From Anaerolineales bacterium (GTDB lineage: Bacteria > Chloroflexota > Anaerolineae > 4572-78 > J111), in NCBI GenBank assembly GCA_020634855.1, contig JACKAU010000005.1, positions 248,001 through 312,000 on the forward strand: 64,000 nt of DNA, read 5' to 3'. Below the pieces are notes generated by a model. That model ran no database searches. It saw nothing but the letters and a program-made list of their open reading frames with translations, and was not told the origin of the DNA. Numbering within the stretch: the stretch's first letter is position 1; the number at the start of each line of letters is the position of its first letter. Positions 25,461-35,519 of this stretch are shown in pieces. A program made the position numbers and the translations under genes.

Positions 25461-25809
25461 TAATTAGACATTATCGATCACGATGAGGATTAAATTCGGT
25501 CCTTATCGTGATCAGGCCCAATTATAAGTGAGGCTTCGCGGTAAGTCTGAATTAGGTCACCGCCACGTTTCACTTCACCGGCCCACCCAACCTGCTTCCT
25601 TCCCCAGCGGCGGTTGCTGGCCCGGCCTAAGTCAGCCCCGCATCTTTCTTCATTATCACTTATCAATTGTCAATTATCATAAGAAGAGATATTTTTCCAT
25701 TCAAGCCTGCCATCTCTCTCAATTTGTCATTAGAACAAATTTTCCATACAATAACCCCATAACCGAAGCAAGTCCGTTCATAGCAACTGCCAGCTTTAAT
25801 CACAGGTAA
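25461..25809. other. Intergenic region after the insertion-sequence island
   Basis: No supported gene. GATCACGATGAGGA at 25476-25489 and TCCTTATCGTGATC at 25500-25513 form a 14-bp stem with one mismatch and a 10-base loop. It could terminate read-through from the island or be the end of another element. The remainder shows nothing recognisable. Confidence 0.45.
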
Positions 25810-27069
25810 ATGAGAATGACCATTGCGCTAACCCCCACCTTAGCCCGCCGTTTGGCGATTACGCGCCAGCGGCTGGCCGGTTCCCGGTCGGAGCCAACAC
25901 CGGCCGGCATAATGGATATCCTGCGCGACCTGCGCTGTGTGCAAATTGACCCCATCCGGGCGGTGGAGTATACCCAACGACTGGTGCTGTGGAGCCGTCT
26001 GGGCTACTACGACCCGGCGCACCTCGATACCCTGCTCTGGGAAGAACGCCAACTCTTTGAATATTGGGCCCACGCGGCCTCCATTGTCTTGACCAAAGAT
26101 TACCCTATCCATAATGCCCACATGCAAATACGCCGGAGGGTCGATTCCAACTGGAAACGGCAGATGCAGGCCTGGATCGAGGCCAACGAGTCATTTCGCC
26201 AACACATTTTAGATCGGCTGCGCCACGAGGGGCCGCTGGCTTCAAGGGAGATTGACGATTTGTCGACCCGGTCGTGGCCCTCGACAGGCTGGACCAATGA
26301 CCGTAATGTGGGCCGGATGCTGGATATGTTGTGGACCCACGGGGAGATTATGGTGGCAACCCGCCAGGGCGTGCAGAAAAAGTGGGCGCTGACCGAACAC
26401 CACCTGCCTGAGTGGATACAGCGCGAAGCGCTGTCTGAGTCTGAAATGGTGCGGCAGGCCGCGCAAATATCCTTGCGAGCGTTGGGCGTGGGTACCGCCA
26501 AGCAGATCAACAACCATTTCATTCGCGGCTACTATCCCAACCTCAACGCCATTCTGGCGGAGTTAGTGGCCGAAGGGCGCATCGTGCCGGTCGCAATCCG
26601 TGAGGGCGAGGTAACTTGGCCCGGCGAATGGTACATCCACGCTGACGACGTACCGCTGCTGGAGCAACTGATCGCCGGCCACGCCTGGCAGCCGCGTACG
26701 ACGTTGTTATCGCCGTTCGACAACCTGATCTGTGATCGAGAGCGCACCGAACTGATGTGGGATTTCTACTTCCGCATCGAAATCTACGTTCCCAAAGCGA
26801 AACGCCAATACGGGTACTATGTTCTATCTATTCTGCACGGAGATCGCCTGATCGGCCGCATCGATCCCAAAATGGACCGAAAAACAGGCCGGCTGCACAT
26901 CAACGCCATCTATGCCGAAGCGGACGCGCCGCAAGACACGCCCACCTCTCAAGCCATCGCGGCGGCGATTGCCGATCTAGCCCGCTTCTTAGGGGCGAAA
27001 AAGATTGTTTTTGGCGAGATCATCCCGCCGGCCTGGCAGCCTATTGTTGACCAAACAACCCGCATGTAA
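25810..27069 (+). CDS. HTH_42/YcaQ-family DNA glycosylase (AlkX-like)
   Basis: A 419-residue member of the AlkZ/YcaQ winged-helix glycosylase superfamily, which excises bulky alkylated bases and unhooks interstrand crosslinks. The catalytic Q-phi-D motif of the AlkX/YcaQ branch is visible as V-Q45-I-D47 within LRCVQIDPI. Other family segments are LWSRLGYYDPAHLDTLLW, FEYWAHAASIV, SPFDNLICDRERTELMWDFYF, and the winged-helix repeats in the middle. ATG at 25810 or 25816 is possible. It is a single gene, unrelated to its neighbours, beside the insertion-sequence island. Confidence 0.85.
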   Translation: MRMTIALTPTLARRLAITRQRLAGSRSEPTPAGIMDILRDLRCVQIDPIRAVEYTQRLVLWSRLGYYDPAHLDTLLWEERQLFEYWAHAASIVLTKDYPIHNAHMQIRRRVDSNWKRQMQAWIEANESFRQHILDRLRHEGPLASREIDDLSTRSWPSTGWTNDRNVGRMLDMLWTHGEIMVATRQGVQKKWALTEHHLPEWIQREALSESEMVRQAAQISLRALGVGTAKQINNHFIRGYYPNLNAILAELVAEGRIVPVAIREGEVTWPGEWYIHADDVPLLEQLIAGHAWQPRTTLLSPFDNLICDRERTELMWDFYFRIEIYVPKAKRQYGYYVLSILHGDRLIGRIDPKMDRKTGRLHINAIYAEADAPQDTPTSQAIAAAIADLARFLGAKKIVFGEIIPPAWQPIVDQTTRM

Positions 27070-27121
27070 AGCCTATCCGGCCGAATTAAACCCTCCAACC
27101 ATTATCTCTAACCTCAAGAAA

Positions 27122-27149
27122 TTAACATTTGTCGCTGACGGGATATAAT
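27122..27149 (+). promoter_or_regulatory. Promoter of the hybrid kinase/regulator pair
   Basis: TTAACA at 27122-27127 and a perfect TATAAT at 27144-27149, spacing 16. Start of transcription near 27156, about 50 bases before the ATG at 27208, which is preceded by AGAAAGGATG. Confidence 0.55.
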
Positions 27150-27207
27150 TAGAGTCCGCTTGTCTATAGGCCCGCCATTGGCCTTTGATCTTTAGAAAGG
27201 ATGAACG

Positions 27208-30200
27208 ATGCTAAACCTCCCCGGCTATCGCATCACCACGCAAATCTATGAAAGTACCCATTCGCTGGTCTATCGCGCCCGCCGGGTGGCCGATGATCGG
27301 GCTGTAGTAATCAAGCTCCTGAAGGCGGCTTATCCCACCCCGCAGGAATTGGTCCGCTACCGGCAGGAATACACCGTCACCAGCAGTCTCCCCATTGAAG
27401 GCGTCATTCGGGCCTACAACCTGGAACCCTACCAAAATACCTTCGCCATTATTTTTGAAGATTTCGGGGCCGACTCATTAACTTTGCTGCGCCAAGCCGG
27501 TCGCCTTTCGTCGTCGGCCGATCCATTAGCTGCGTTTCTAAAACTGGCTATCCGGATTGTCGAAATTCTGGGCCAGGTTCACCAAGCCCATATTATTCAC
27601 AAAGATATCAACCCCTCCAATATCGTCCTGAATCCGGCCACGGGCCAAGTGAAGCTGATCGATTTCGGCCTTTCAACGCGCTTACCCCGAGAAAATCCGG
27701 TTATGACCCATCCCAGCGTATTGGAAGGCACCTTAGCCTACATCTCGCCGGAGCAAACCGGCCGGATGAACCGCAGTCTCGATTACCGGACCGATTTCTA
27801 TTCGTTGGGCGTCACCTTCTATGATCTACTGACCAACAGCCTGCCGTTTAACACCGACGATCCGCTGGAACTGGTCCATTGTCACATCGCCAAACAACCG
27901 CCGCCGCCCCGCGAGCGCGATGAGACCATCCCCCCGGCCGTCTCCGATATTATTATGAAACTAATGGCTAAAAATGCTGAAGACCGGTACCAATCGACCG
28001 AGGGACTAACAGCCGATTTAGCTGCTTGTCTGACCAACCGCCACCGACTGTATGAGTTTAAAGATTTCCAAGCGGGTCAGGATGATTTCTCCGGCCGGTT
28101 TCAACTGCCCCAAAAACTGTATGGCCGGGCGCAGGAAATCAAGACCTTACAGCAGGCGTTTGAGCGGGTAAGTGGGGGCGCAACTGAACTGGTGTTGGTG
28201 ACCGGGTCTTCCGGCGCGGGCAAAACCGCGTTGGTGCATGAAGTGCATAAACCCATGGCCGAAAAAGGCGGCTATTTTATTTCCGGTAAATTCGATCAAT
28301 TTCAACGCAACATTCCCTACTACGCCTTTAGCCGGGCCTTTAGCCAATTTTGCCATCACCTGCTCACCGAAAGCGTCGAACGGGTTAGCGCCTGGCAAAC
28401 TCAAATTCTGCACGCTGTGGGCGATAACGGACAAATCTTAATCGATATCATTCCCGGTCTGGACCAGGTTATCGGGCCCCAACCGGCCGCCGTTCAGGTC
28501 GGACCGCAAGAGGCTGAACATCGCTTAAATTTCACCTTTGCCCGTTTCATTCGCGCCCTGAGCGGGCCGGAGCAGCCGTTAATCGTGTTCATCGATGATT
28601 TACAATGGGCCGACGCGGCTTCGCTGAAACTGCTCAAACTCCTGCTGACCGATGTCCAAATGCAACACTTGCTGGTCATTGGGGCCTACCGGGATGACGA
28701 GGTGGCCGCCGGGCATCCGCTAGCCTTAACGCTCGACGACATCGAACAGGCCGGAGCGCCCATGAGCCACATTCCGGTGCTAAACCTCAGCGCTGACGAT
28801 GTCGCAGCCTTAACCGCCGACAGTTTAGACAGCGATATTGCTGACAGCCGCGCTTTGAGTCAACTGGTGTATGACAAGACAGCCGGTAATGCCTTCTTTG
28901 TCAATCAATTTTTACAAACTCTGGTTGACGAGGGCTTGTTGACCTTCAGCCCCGCCTCGCCTGGGGCGCCTGACCAGAGCGGGTGGCGCTGGAATATCGA
29001 CCAGATCAGGGCCAAAGATGTCACGGATAATGTGGTGACGTTGATGGCCGGTAAAATCAGCAAACTCGCCCCCAACACCCAACATGTGTTGAAATTAGCG
29101 GCGTGCGCCGGCAACACTGTTGATCTCAAAACGTTGGCCATTATCAATGAACGTCCCGTCAGTGAGACGCTGGTCTATGTCTTGGATGGCGTCGCCGAAG
29201 GGCTACTCTTGCCGCTGGATGACCATTATAAATTAGCAGCGCTCGCCCCGGACAGCCCACCGGCAGCCGGCGAAGCAGACCAGGCCGTGTTCAAGTTCGC
29301 CCACGATCGTATTCAGCAAGCAGCCTACACCTTGATTAAACCGGACCGGCGCAATGAAATTCATCGGCATATCGGGCAGTTGCTGTTGGCCAATACCCCG
29401 GCCGAAGCCCTGGCCGAGACCATCTTTGATATCGTCAATCAACTCAATCATGGCGCGGCCTTGATCAGTGACCTGGCGGACCAACTCCGCTTGGCTGAGT
29501 TGAACTTAATGGCCGGCCGAGGCGCCATATCAGCCACGGCTTACGATTCGGCGCTGACCTATCTGGCAGCGGGTTTGGCCTTGCTGCCGGCCGATAGCTG
29601 GCAGACGGCGTATCAGCTAACCTTGGGGCTGACCGGGGCCGCCGCCGAGGCCGCTTATCTGAACGGTGATTTTGAGCAGATGGAACAGTACGCCGCCGTC
29701 GTGGCCCACAACGCCCGCACCCTGTTGGACCAAGTCACCATCGTTGAAATCAGGATTAGGGCTTATACCATCCAGGCCCAACAAAAGCAGGCCCTCAAAG
29801 TTGGGTTACACAGCTTACAACAACTGGGGTTAACCCTCCCCGAAAATCCGACCGAAGCCGATATTGGGCAAGGTTTTGGGCAATTACAGCCCATATTAAA
29901 CGCCAGAGCTATTCCCGATCTAATTGATTTACCGCCCATGACCGATCCCACCCAACTGGCGCTAATGCGGATAATGACGGCTGCAGCTTCGCCGGCCTAT
30001 CAGGCCAATCCGGGTTTATTATTGTTGATCACGTTCAAGCAGGTTGAATTATCCGTAAAATACGGCAACACCAACAACGCCATATTTTGCTATGTGGTCT
30101 ACGGGTTTCTGCTATGTGGCGTCTTCGACGATATCGAGACCGGGTATCAATTTGGTCAATTGGCGCTGAAGTTGTTGGACAAGCTCCAGGCTAAAGCCAT

Positions 30201-33200
30201 GAAATGTAAGGCGCTTGAGCTATATAATACCTTTGTAAAGCACTGGAAAGACCATACTAAAGAAACATTACAGCCGCTGCTGGAAGGGTATCACAGCGGG
30301 CTGGAAACAGGCGATGTTGAGTTTGCCGCTTACTGCGGTCATATTTACACCTACTACGCCTATTTGATCGGCCAAGAACTGGTCTCGGCCGAACAAGCGT
30401 TGGCCACGTTTGCGGAAGCCATCGCTCGGCTAAAACAAACCACCGTCCTCTACTGGCAAAAAGTCTTTTGGCAAGCTGCCCTGAATTTGCTAGGCCAATC
30501 GCCGGACCCGAGCCGGTTAAGCGGGCAAGCCTTTGATGAGACGATTGACCTGCCCCGCCTTGAGCAAGGTAACGACATCCTGGTTTTGTTCCTGGCCTAT
30601 TACAACAAACTGATGCTGTGCTACCTATTCCATGATTATCAGCAGGCGCGAGCCAATGCCGACCAGGCCGCCAAATATGTTCAGGGCAATCCGGCGGCCA
30701 TCGGCGTGGTGATATTCAATTGGTATGATTCGCTATCGCTGCTAGCGGTGTATCCCGATACCCCGGCCGAGACGCAGCCGGCCCTGCTCGAACGGGTAGC
30801 GGCCAATCAGCAAAAAATGAAACACTGGGCCGACCACGCCCCGATGAACTATCTCCACAAATTTTATTTAGTTGAGGCCGAACGAGCCAGAGTTCTTGGT
30901 CAGGACAAAGAAGCCGGTCGCTATTATGATCAGGCGATCGACCTGGCCAAGGTGTACGACTATACTAATGAAGAGGCGCTGGCCTATGAACTGGCCGGAC
31001 GGTTTTATTTAGCCCAAGACCGTACCCGGCCGGCCGAGTTTTATCTGCGTGACGCCCACTATGCCTACCAACGCTGGGGCGCTGTAGCCAAGGTCAAGGA
31101 TATGGAACAGCGGTACGGCCCGCTACTGGCCGGCTCGTTGCAGCGCCAGCCGCAGTATGCCTCTTCCACCATCTCAACCTCCAGCAGCAGCCCGGCTCAG
31201 TCGCTCGATATCCAAACCATTCTCAAAGCAGCGCAGACCCTGGCCGGCGAGATTGTCTTGCCCCGGCTGCTCGAGAAAATGATGCGGCTAATGATTGAAA
31301 ATGCTGGAGCAGAAAAGGGGCTGTTGCTGCTGCCCTACCAGGAGCGGTGGTATATTGAGGCCGAAGGGACAGTGGATCAGGCTGAGGTGCGGGTGTTACA
31401 ATCCATTCCGCTTGAAACGGTTAACGGCCGGAGTGAAACCCCCATCATTTCCGAGGCCGTGGTTAACTATGTCACCCACACCCAGCAAAGCCTGGTCTTA
31501 AATGACGCCGTTCACGAAGCCCAATTTGCCCACGCCCCCTACATTGTCAGGCAACGGCCGAAGTCCGTGCTGTGTATGCCGTTATTAAATCAAGGCCGCC
31601 TCACGGGGCTACTATATCTGGAAAACAACCTGACCACCGGCGCCTTCACCTCGGAGCGATTGGAACTGCTGCAACTGCTCTCGTCACAAGCTGCCGTTTC
31701 CATTGAAAACGCCCGGCTCTACGCCGATTTACAAAGCAGCGAACAAAAGTATCGCGCCATCTTTGAAGACTCAAAAGATATGATTTTTATCACGACTACG
31801 GATGGTCATATCATTGATATCAACCCAGCCTGTGAAACGTTGCTGGGGTACTCTCGGTCAGAAGCCCTGCGCCTCAATGCGCTGGCGACCTACGCTCAAC
31901 CGGCCGACCGCGTTCGGTTTCAGGAAGCGATGGCCAACCACGGCGTTGTGAAGGATTTTGAAATTAGAATGCGACGTAAAGATGGCCGTGAAATTGATGC
32001 GCTGATCACGGCGACTGTGCGCCAGGCGGACGATGGGACCATCCAGGGCTATCAAGGTATTGTGCGCGATATCACCGCCCAGAAAGAAGCCGCCCAAGAA
32101 CGTCTGCGTGTGCTTGAATTACAAAAAGCCAAAGAAGCCGCCGATGTCGCCAACCAGGCCAAAAGCACCTTCCTGGCCAATATGAGCCACGAACTCCGCA
32201 CACCGCTCAACGCCATCATTGGTTTTTCTAACTTGGCCATGCACAACCACCATAACCCCGCCGATACACGAGAGCAGTTAACGATTATCACCCGCAGCGG
32301 CGAACATCTGCTAACCCTGATCAACCAAGTACTGGACCTCTCCAAAATCGAAGCCGGACACATAACCCTCAATCCCACCAGTTTTGACCTGCTCACTATG
32401 CTGGCTGACCTGCGAGAAATGTTCATCCTTCAAGCCGAGAGCAAAGGGCTGCAACTTCTCTTTGAACAGGCCGATGATCTCCCTCGCGCCATCCGCACCG
32501 ATGCCGTCAAACTGCGCCAGGTGTTGATTAACTTATTGAGCAACGCCGTAAAGTTCACTGAGCGCGGCGGCGTGACGCTGCGAGCTACGACTAATGATGA
32601 ACGCGGAATGATGAATGATGAAGGCCGGCTTTTCCCTCATCATTCATCATTCATTAATCTCCATTTTGAAGTGAGCGACACCGGCCCCGGTATCACGCCG
32701 GACGACATGGACCACCTATTTGAAGCCTTTGTTCAAACCGAAACGGGCCGGCATGCTCAGGAAGGAACAGGGCTGGGGCTGCCTATCAGCCAGAAGTTTG
32801 TGCAGTTGATGGGGGGTGAGATTGTGGTTGAAAGCCCCAACCCCGCAAGCAGAATTGAAGGGGGACCTGGCGCCACTTTTGCCTTCCAAATTCAAGTCGA
32901 GGTTGTAGAAGACTCAGCCGTAGTCAATCGTCAATCGACGAGCCGACCCGAGGTGGTTGGCCTGGCTCCTGATCAGCCGCGCTACCGCTTGCTGATTGTG
33001 GATGATGATCCCACCCATCGGCAACTTCTCAGGCAGATGTTGACCAACAACGGACGGCTCGAACTAGATTTTGAACTGCAAGAAGCGAAGAACGGGCAAC
33101 AAGCAATTGAGTTATGGGAAACGTTCGCCCCTCATCTGGTCTGGATGGACTTACGCATGCCGCTGATGGACGGTTACGAAGCGACAAAAATGATCAAAGC

Positions 33201-33639
33201 CAAACAAGCCACTAGCCATGATTTAATCTCTAAAATTATTGCCCTGACAGCCAGCAGTTATGAGGAAAAACGGGCAGAAGTGTTAGCCATCGGCTGCGAT
33301 GATTTCTTGCGCAAGCCCTTCCGCGAGGCGGATATCTTCGCCTTGCTGGAACACCATCTTGGGGTACAATTTGTTTACGCGCCGCCATCCGAGCCTGCAG
33401 CAGCCTCTACCTCTGTCTCCCATCAGACGGCGATGGCAGCCGGTTTAGCGGCCATTCCCGGCCAACTGCGGACCAAGCTGGAAAAGGCGGCTCTAGTCGG
33501 GGACATGGAAGAAATCGAGGCCACGATTGACCAAATCCAAGCCCATCAACCCACACTGGCCGCACAATTCGAGCAACTGGCCGATGCCTTTGATTATATG
33601 CAAATCGTGACCATACTTCAGGGAGTCGATGATGAATAA
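27208..33639 (+). CDS. Giant Ser/Thr kinase - ATPase - GAF - PAS - histidine kinase - receiver hybrid
   Basis: A 2143-residue signalling protein. Residues 1-275: Ser/Thr protein kinase (HIIHKDINPSNIVLN catalytic loop at about 130, LIDFGLST). 300-600: AAA-type ATPase (Walker A GSSGAGKTAL near 330, IVFIDDLQWAD). 700-1310: helical TPR-like repeats. About 1335-1510: GAF. 1515-1630: PAS. 1658 onward: HisKA (NMSHELRTPLNAI) and HATPase (LRQVLINLLSNAVKF, VSDTGPGI, GTGLGLPIS). 1930-2060: receiver with phospho-acceptor Asp about 1979 (VWMDLRMPLMDGYE). This order is known from cyanobacterial and Chloroflexota hybrids. A word-repeat hairpin inserts about 21 residues in the HATPase domain (32592-32655). 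The stop overlaps the next gene. Confidence 0.93.
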   Translation: MLNLPGYRITTQIYESTHSLVYRARRVADDRAVVIKLLKAAYPTPQELVRYRQEYTVTSSLPIEGVIRAYNLEPYQNTFAIIFEDFGADSLTLLRQAGRLSSSADPLAAFLKLAIRIVEILGQVHQAHIIHKDINPSNIVLNPATGQVKLIDFGLSTRLPRENPVMTHPSVLEGTLAYISPEQTGRMNRSLDYRTDFYSLGVTFYDLLTNSLPFNTDDPLELVHCHIAKQPPPPRERDETIPPAVSDIIMKLMAKNAEDRYQSTEGLTADLAACLTNRHRLYEFKDFQAGQDDFSGRFQLPQKLYGRAQEIKTLQQAFERVSGGATELVLVTGSSGAGKTALVHEVHKPMAEKGGYFISGKFDQFQRNIPYYAFSRAFSQFCHHLLTESVERVSAWQTQILHAVGDNGQILIDIIPGLDQVIGPQPAAVQVGPQEAEHRLNFTFARFIRALSGPEQPLIVFIDDLQWADAASLKLLKLLLTDVQMQHLLVIGAYRDDEVAAGHPLALTLDDIEQAGAPMSHIPVLNLSADDVAALTADSLDSDIADSRALSQLVYDKTAGNAFFVNQFLQTLVDEGLLTFSPASPGAPDQSGWRWNIDQIRAKDVTDNVVTLMAGKISKLAPNTQHVLKLAACAGNTVDLKTLAIINERPVSETLVYVLDGVAEGLLLPLDDHYKLAALAPDSPPAAGEADQAVFKFAHDRIQQAAYTLIKPDRRNEIHRHIGQLLLANTPAEALAETIFDIVNQLNHGAALISDLADQLRLAELNLMAGRGAISATAYDSALTYLAAGLALLPADSWQTAYQLTLGLTGAAAEAAYLNGDFEQMEQYAAVVAHNARTLLDQVTIVEIRIRAYTIQAQQKQALKVGLHSLQQLGLTLPENPTEADIGQGFGQLQPILNARAIPDLIDLPPMTDPTQLALMRIMTAAASPAYQANPGLLLLITFKQVELSVKYGNTNNAIFCYVVYGFLLCGVFDDIETGYQFGQLALKLLDKLQAKAMKCKALELYNTFVKHWKDHTKETLQPLLEGYHSGLETGDVEFAAYCGHIYTYYAYLIGQELVSAEQALATFAEAIARLKQTTVLYWQKVFWQAALNLLGQSPDPSRLSGQAFDETIDLPRLEQGNDILVLFLAYYNKLMLCYLFHDYQQARANADQAAKYVQGNPAAIGVVIFNWYDSLSLLAVYPDTPAETQPALLERVAANQQKMKHWADHAPMNYLHKFYLVEAERARVLGQDKEAGRYYDQAIDLAKVYDYTNEEALAYELAGRFYLAQDRTRPAEFYLRDAHYAYQRWGAVAKVKDMEQRYGPLLAGSLQRQPQYASSTISTSSSSPAQSLDIQTILKAAQTLAGEIVLPRLLEKMMRLMIENAGAEKGLLLLPYQERWYIEAEGTVDQAEVRVLQSIPLETVNGRSETPIISEAVVNYVTHTQQSLVLNDAVHEAQFAHAPYIVRQRPKSVLCMPLLNQGRLTGLLYLENNLTTGAFTSERLELLQLLSSQAAVSIENARLYADLQSSEQKYRAIFEDSKDMIFITTTDGHIIDINPACETLLGYSRSEALRLNALATYAQPADRVRFQEAMANHGVVKDFEIRMRRKDGREIDALITATVRQADDGTIQGYQGIVRDITAQKEAAQERLRVLELQKAKEAADVANQAKSTFLANMSHELRTPLNAIIGFSNLAMHNHHNPADTREQLTIITRSGEHLLTLINQVLDLSKIEAGHITLNPTSFDLLTMLADLREMFILQAESKGLQLLFEQADDLPRAIRTDAVKLRQVLINLLSNAVKFTERGGVTLRATTNDERGMMNDEGRLFPHHSSFINLHFEVSDTGPGITPDDMDHLFEAFVQTETGRHAQEGTGLGLPISQKFVQLMGGEIVVESPNPASRIEGGPGATFAFQIQVEVVEDSAVVNRQSTSRPEVVGLAPDQPRYRLLIVDDDPTHRQLLRQMLTNNGRLELDFELQEAKNGQQAIELWETFAPHLVWMDLRMPLMDGYEATKMIKAKQATSHDLISKIIALTASSYEEKRAEVLAIGCDDFLRKPFREADIFALLEHHLGVQFVYAPPSEPAAASTSVSHQTAMAAGLAAIPGQLRTKLEKAALVGDMEEIEATIDQIQAHQPTLAAQFEQLADAFDYMQIVTILQGVDDE
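32592..32655 (+). repeat. In-frame word-repeat hairpin (AATGATG type) within the kinase gene
   Basis: AATGATGAATGATGAAGG at 32607-32624 faces its complement CCCTCATCATTCATCATT at 32634-32651. The words match those of a hairpin design seen between genes elsewhere in the window. It is translated as NDERGMMNDEGRLFPHHSSF, between GVTLRATT and INLHFEVSDTGPG of the ATPase domain, where related kinases normally have a short strand turn. Confidence 0.8.
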
Positions 33640-34654
33640 CCCACAAACCATTCTGATAATTGATGATGAACAGGACAACTTGCGACTGCTGGTCAACATT
33701 CTCAAGAATCAGACTTACGGGGTACGTCCTATTCGGAATGCTTACCAGGGATTAATGATTGCCCAACAGGAAACGCCCGATCTGATTTTGCTCGACATCA
33801 AGATGCCGGAGATGGACGGCTATGAAATTTGCCGCCGGTTAAAGGCCGATGAACAGACCCGCGATATCCCCATTATCTTTTTGAGCGCTTTAGATGACGT
33901 AGGCGACAAATTGCAGGCTTTTCAGGTCGGCGGGGTCGATTATGTTTCCAAACCCTTTCAGGAAATCGAACTGCTGGCTCGGATCGAAACCCATTTGACC
34001 CTACGCCACTTACAGCAAGCGCTGCAAACCGCCAACGAAACGCTGGAAGATAAAGTCCAGCTTAGAACTGCCGAACTGGCCGAGGTTAACCACAAGCTGC
34101 AAGCCGAGATAGAACGTCGCATCCAGCACCAGCACGAAAAGGACAATCTCTTCGGCGTAGTCAGCCAGCAGAGCGAACAAGTGCGCAACCTGACCACCTG
34201 GCTTATCGAGAGTCAGCAGAGCAACCGGCAAGGGCTGGCTTCCAATATCAGCGACGAAATGGCTCACCGGATCGCGCTGCTTCGGACCGATCTGACTGTA
34301 ATCAAAGAGATGAGTGACAACGATGCAGACAATCCCAGCACCACTCATCTGGAAAATGCCTTGCAAATCTTAACCCAGATGGAAAGCTACGTTACCCAGA
34401 TAACCACCGACCTGCTCCAGCCAACCCCTCAGGAAGAGGATATTAGCAACAACCCGTTGATCAAACTCTCTGAGCGCGAGCGCGAGGTACTGCAACTTCT
34501 GGTACAGGGCAAAAGCGGCAGCGACATTGCCGATATCATCAACATTGCCCCCAGTTCGGTCCATACCTACAGTCGCCGCATTAGAACTAAACTTGATCTG
34601 CCGGACCTACCCAGCCTGGTCAAGTTTGCCATCGAACATCATCTCATCGACTAA
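33629..34654 (+). CDS. Response regulator: receiver, coiled coil and LuxR-type HTH
   Basis: The receiver domain (residues 5-125) has acidic IIDDEQDN, phospho-acceptor Asp in LILLDIKMPEMDGYE, and the conserved Lys in VSKPF. A long coiled coil follows (about 130-190) with RTAELAEVNHKLQAEIERR and a helical linker. The C-terminal LuxR/NarL helix-turn-helix has LSEREREVLQLLVQGKSGSDIADII...SSVHTYSRRIRTKL. The gene starts inside the last codons of the hybrid kinase (overlap about 11 bases), so the pair is cotranscribed and probably forms one phosphorelay with DNA-binding output. Confidence 0.92.
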   Translation: MMNNPQTILIIDDEQDNLRLLVNILKNQTYGVRPIRNAYQGLMIAQQETPDLILLDIKMPEMDGYEICRRLKADEQTRDIPIIFLSALDDVGDKLQAFQVGGVDYVSKPFQEIELLARIETHLTLRHLQQALQTANETLEDKVQLRTAELAEVNHKLQAEIERRIQHQHEKDNLFGVVSQQSEQVRNLTTWLIESQQSNRQGLASNISDEMAHRIALLRTDLTVIKEMSDNDADNPSTTHLENALQILTQMESYVTQITTDLLQPTPQEEDISNNPLIKLSEREREVLQLLVQGKSGSDIADIINIAPSSVHTYSRRIRTKLDLPDLPSLVKFAIEHHLID

Positions 34655-34802
34655 AAAGTAGCAGTTTAGTGAGTTCAGAGAGTTCCCTGCTGGTAGTAAA
34701 TGCATATCCGCCAGCGCCGGCGCTTTTCTTTACCTCTTCATAGGTCAGACACCTCACCTTACCCTTGGCCCCCAATCCCCAAATCCCAGTTGTCCAGATT
34801 GT

Positions 34803-34857
34803 ATGACAAAATTGTTCAAATCATGGGACAGACAAACCCCGCCGAATTTGTTATCAT
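34803..34857 (+). promoter_or_regulatory. Promoter with conserved upstream ACAAAATTGT motif, copy 1
   Basis: ATGACAAAATTGT at 34803-34815, AGACAA at 34830-34835 and TATCAT at 34852-34857 with a 16-base spacer. The same three elements with the same spacing occur at 40399-40453 upstream of lysine 2,3-aminomutase. The gene downstream here is the frameshifted NTF2-like one. Confidence 0.55.
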
Positions 34858-34902
34858 AAGTCAACTATCCCAACTAACCAACTATTTTCAAAGGAGATGG
34901 AA

Positions 34903-35371
34903 ATGTCAACCATTACAATAAACAATACTCAAGAAAAAATGACTATCAAAGCAGCCTTAGCAGAGTTTTTCGAAGCTCTGAACGCGATGTTTACCGGCGA
35001 CCTGGCCCCATGGAGGCCCTCTGGTCCCATATGCCGACGATGTAACCTATATGGGGCCGGCCGGCGGCTACCGGGTCGGTTGGGCCGAAGTCCGGGCCGA
35101 TTGGGCCGAGCAGGCCGCCCTAAAGCTAGGCGGCGAGGTCAAACCGTCGGAGATACGCATCACCAAAGCAGACAATCTGGCCGCGGCCCAATATTATGTA
35201 GTAGGCGAGAATTTTGATCCCAACGGGAATCCAATGAAAGTTTCCCTGCGGGCGAATAGCTTGTACCGTCAAGAAAATGGGCAGTGGAAGATAATCGCCA
35301 TTCACACCGATATGCTGCCTTTTTTGGTCAGCAATAATATGGCTATCGGCTGGCCGGCTAAAGCGGCATAA
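34903..35371 (+). pseudogene. SnoaL/NTF2-like protein, broken by two frameshifts
   Basis: The N-terminal piece reads MSTITINNTQEKMTIKAALAEFFEALNAMFTGDLAP. After a first shift a short piece reads MEALWSHM, and after a second ADDVTYMGPAGGYRVGWAEV runs to WPAKAA at the stop. Joined, these give a normal 155-residue SnoaL-like/DUF4440 protein (a cone-shaped alpha+beta fold, nuclear transport factor 2 superfamily) with QENGQWKIIAIHTDMLPF. Each shift is explained by loss of one base, at CCCC near 35010 and at TGCC near 35034. It may be a young pseudogene or two sequencing errors. AAGGAG precedes ATG 34903 well. Confidence 0.75.
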
Positions 35372-35519
35372 GATCGGGGGACTGGCACTTAATCACGATC
35401 ATCGCCCGGATATTCCACTCAGCCTTGTCTATCTGAGCAAAAGTGTCAGTCTCTCAAATCGGATGTATGAGTAAAATCGCCTCAAACTCGGTGATCGGGT
35501 TTATCATTCGGAGAATATT

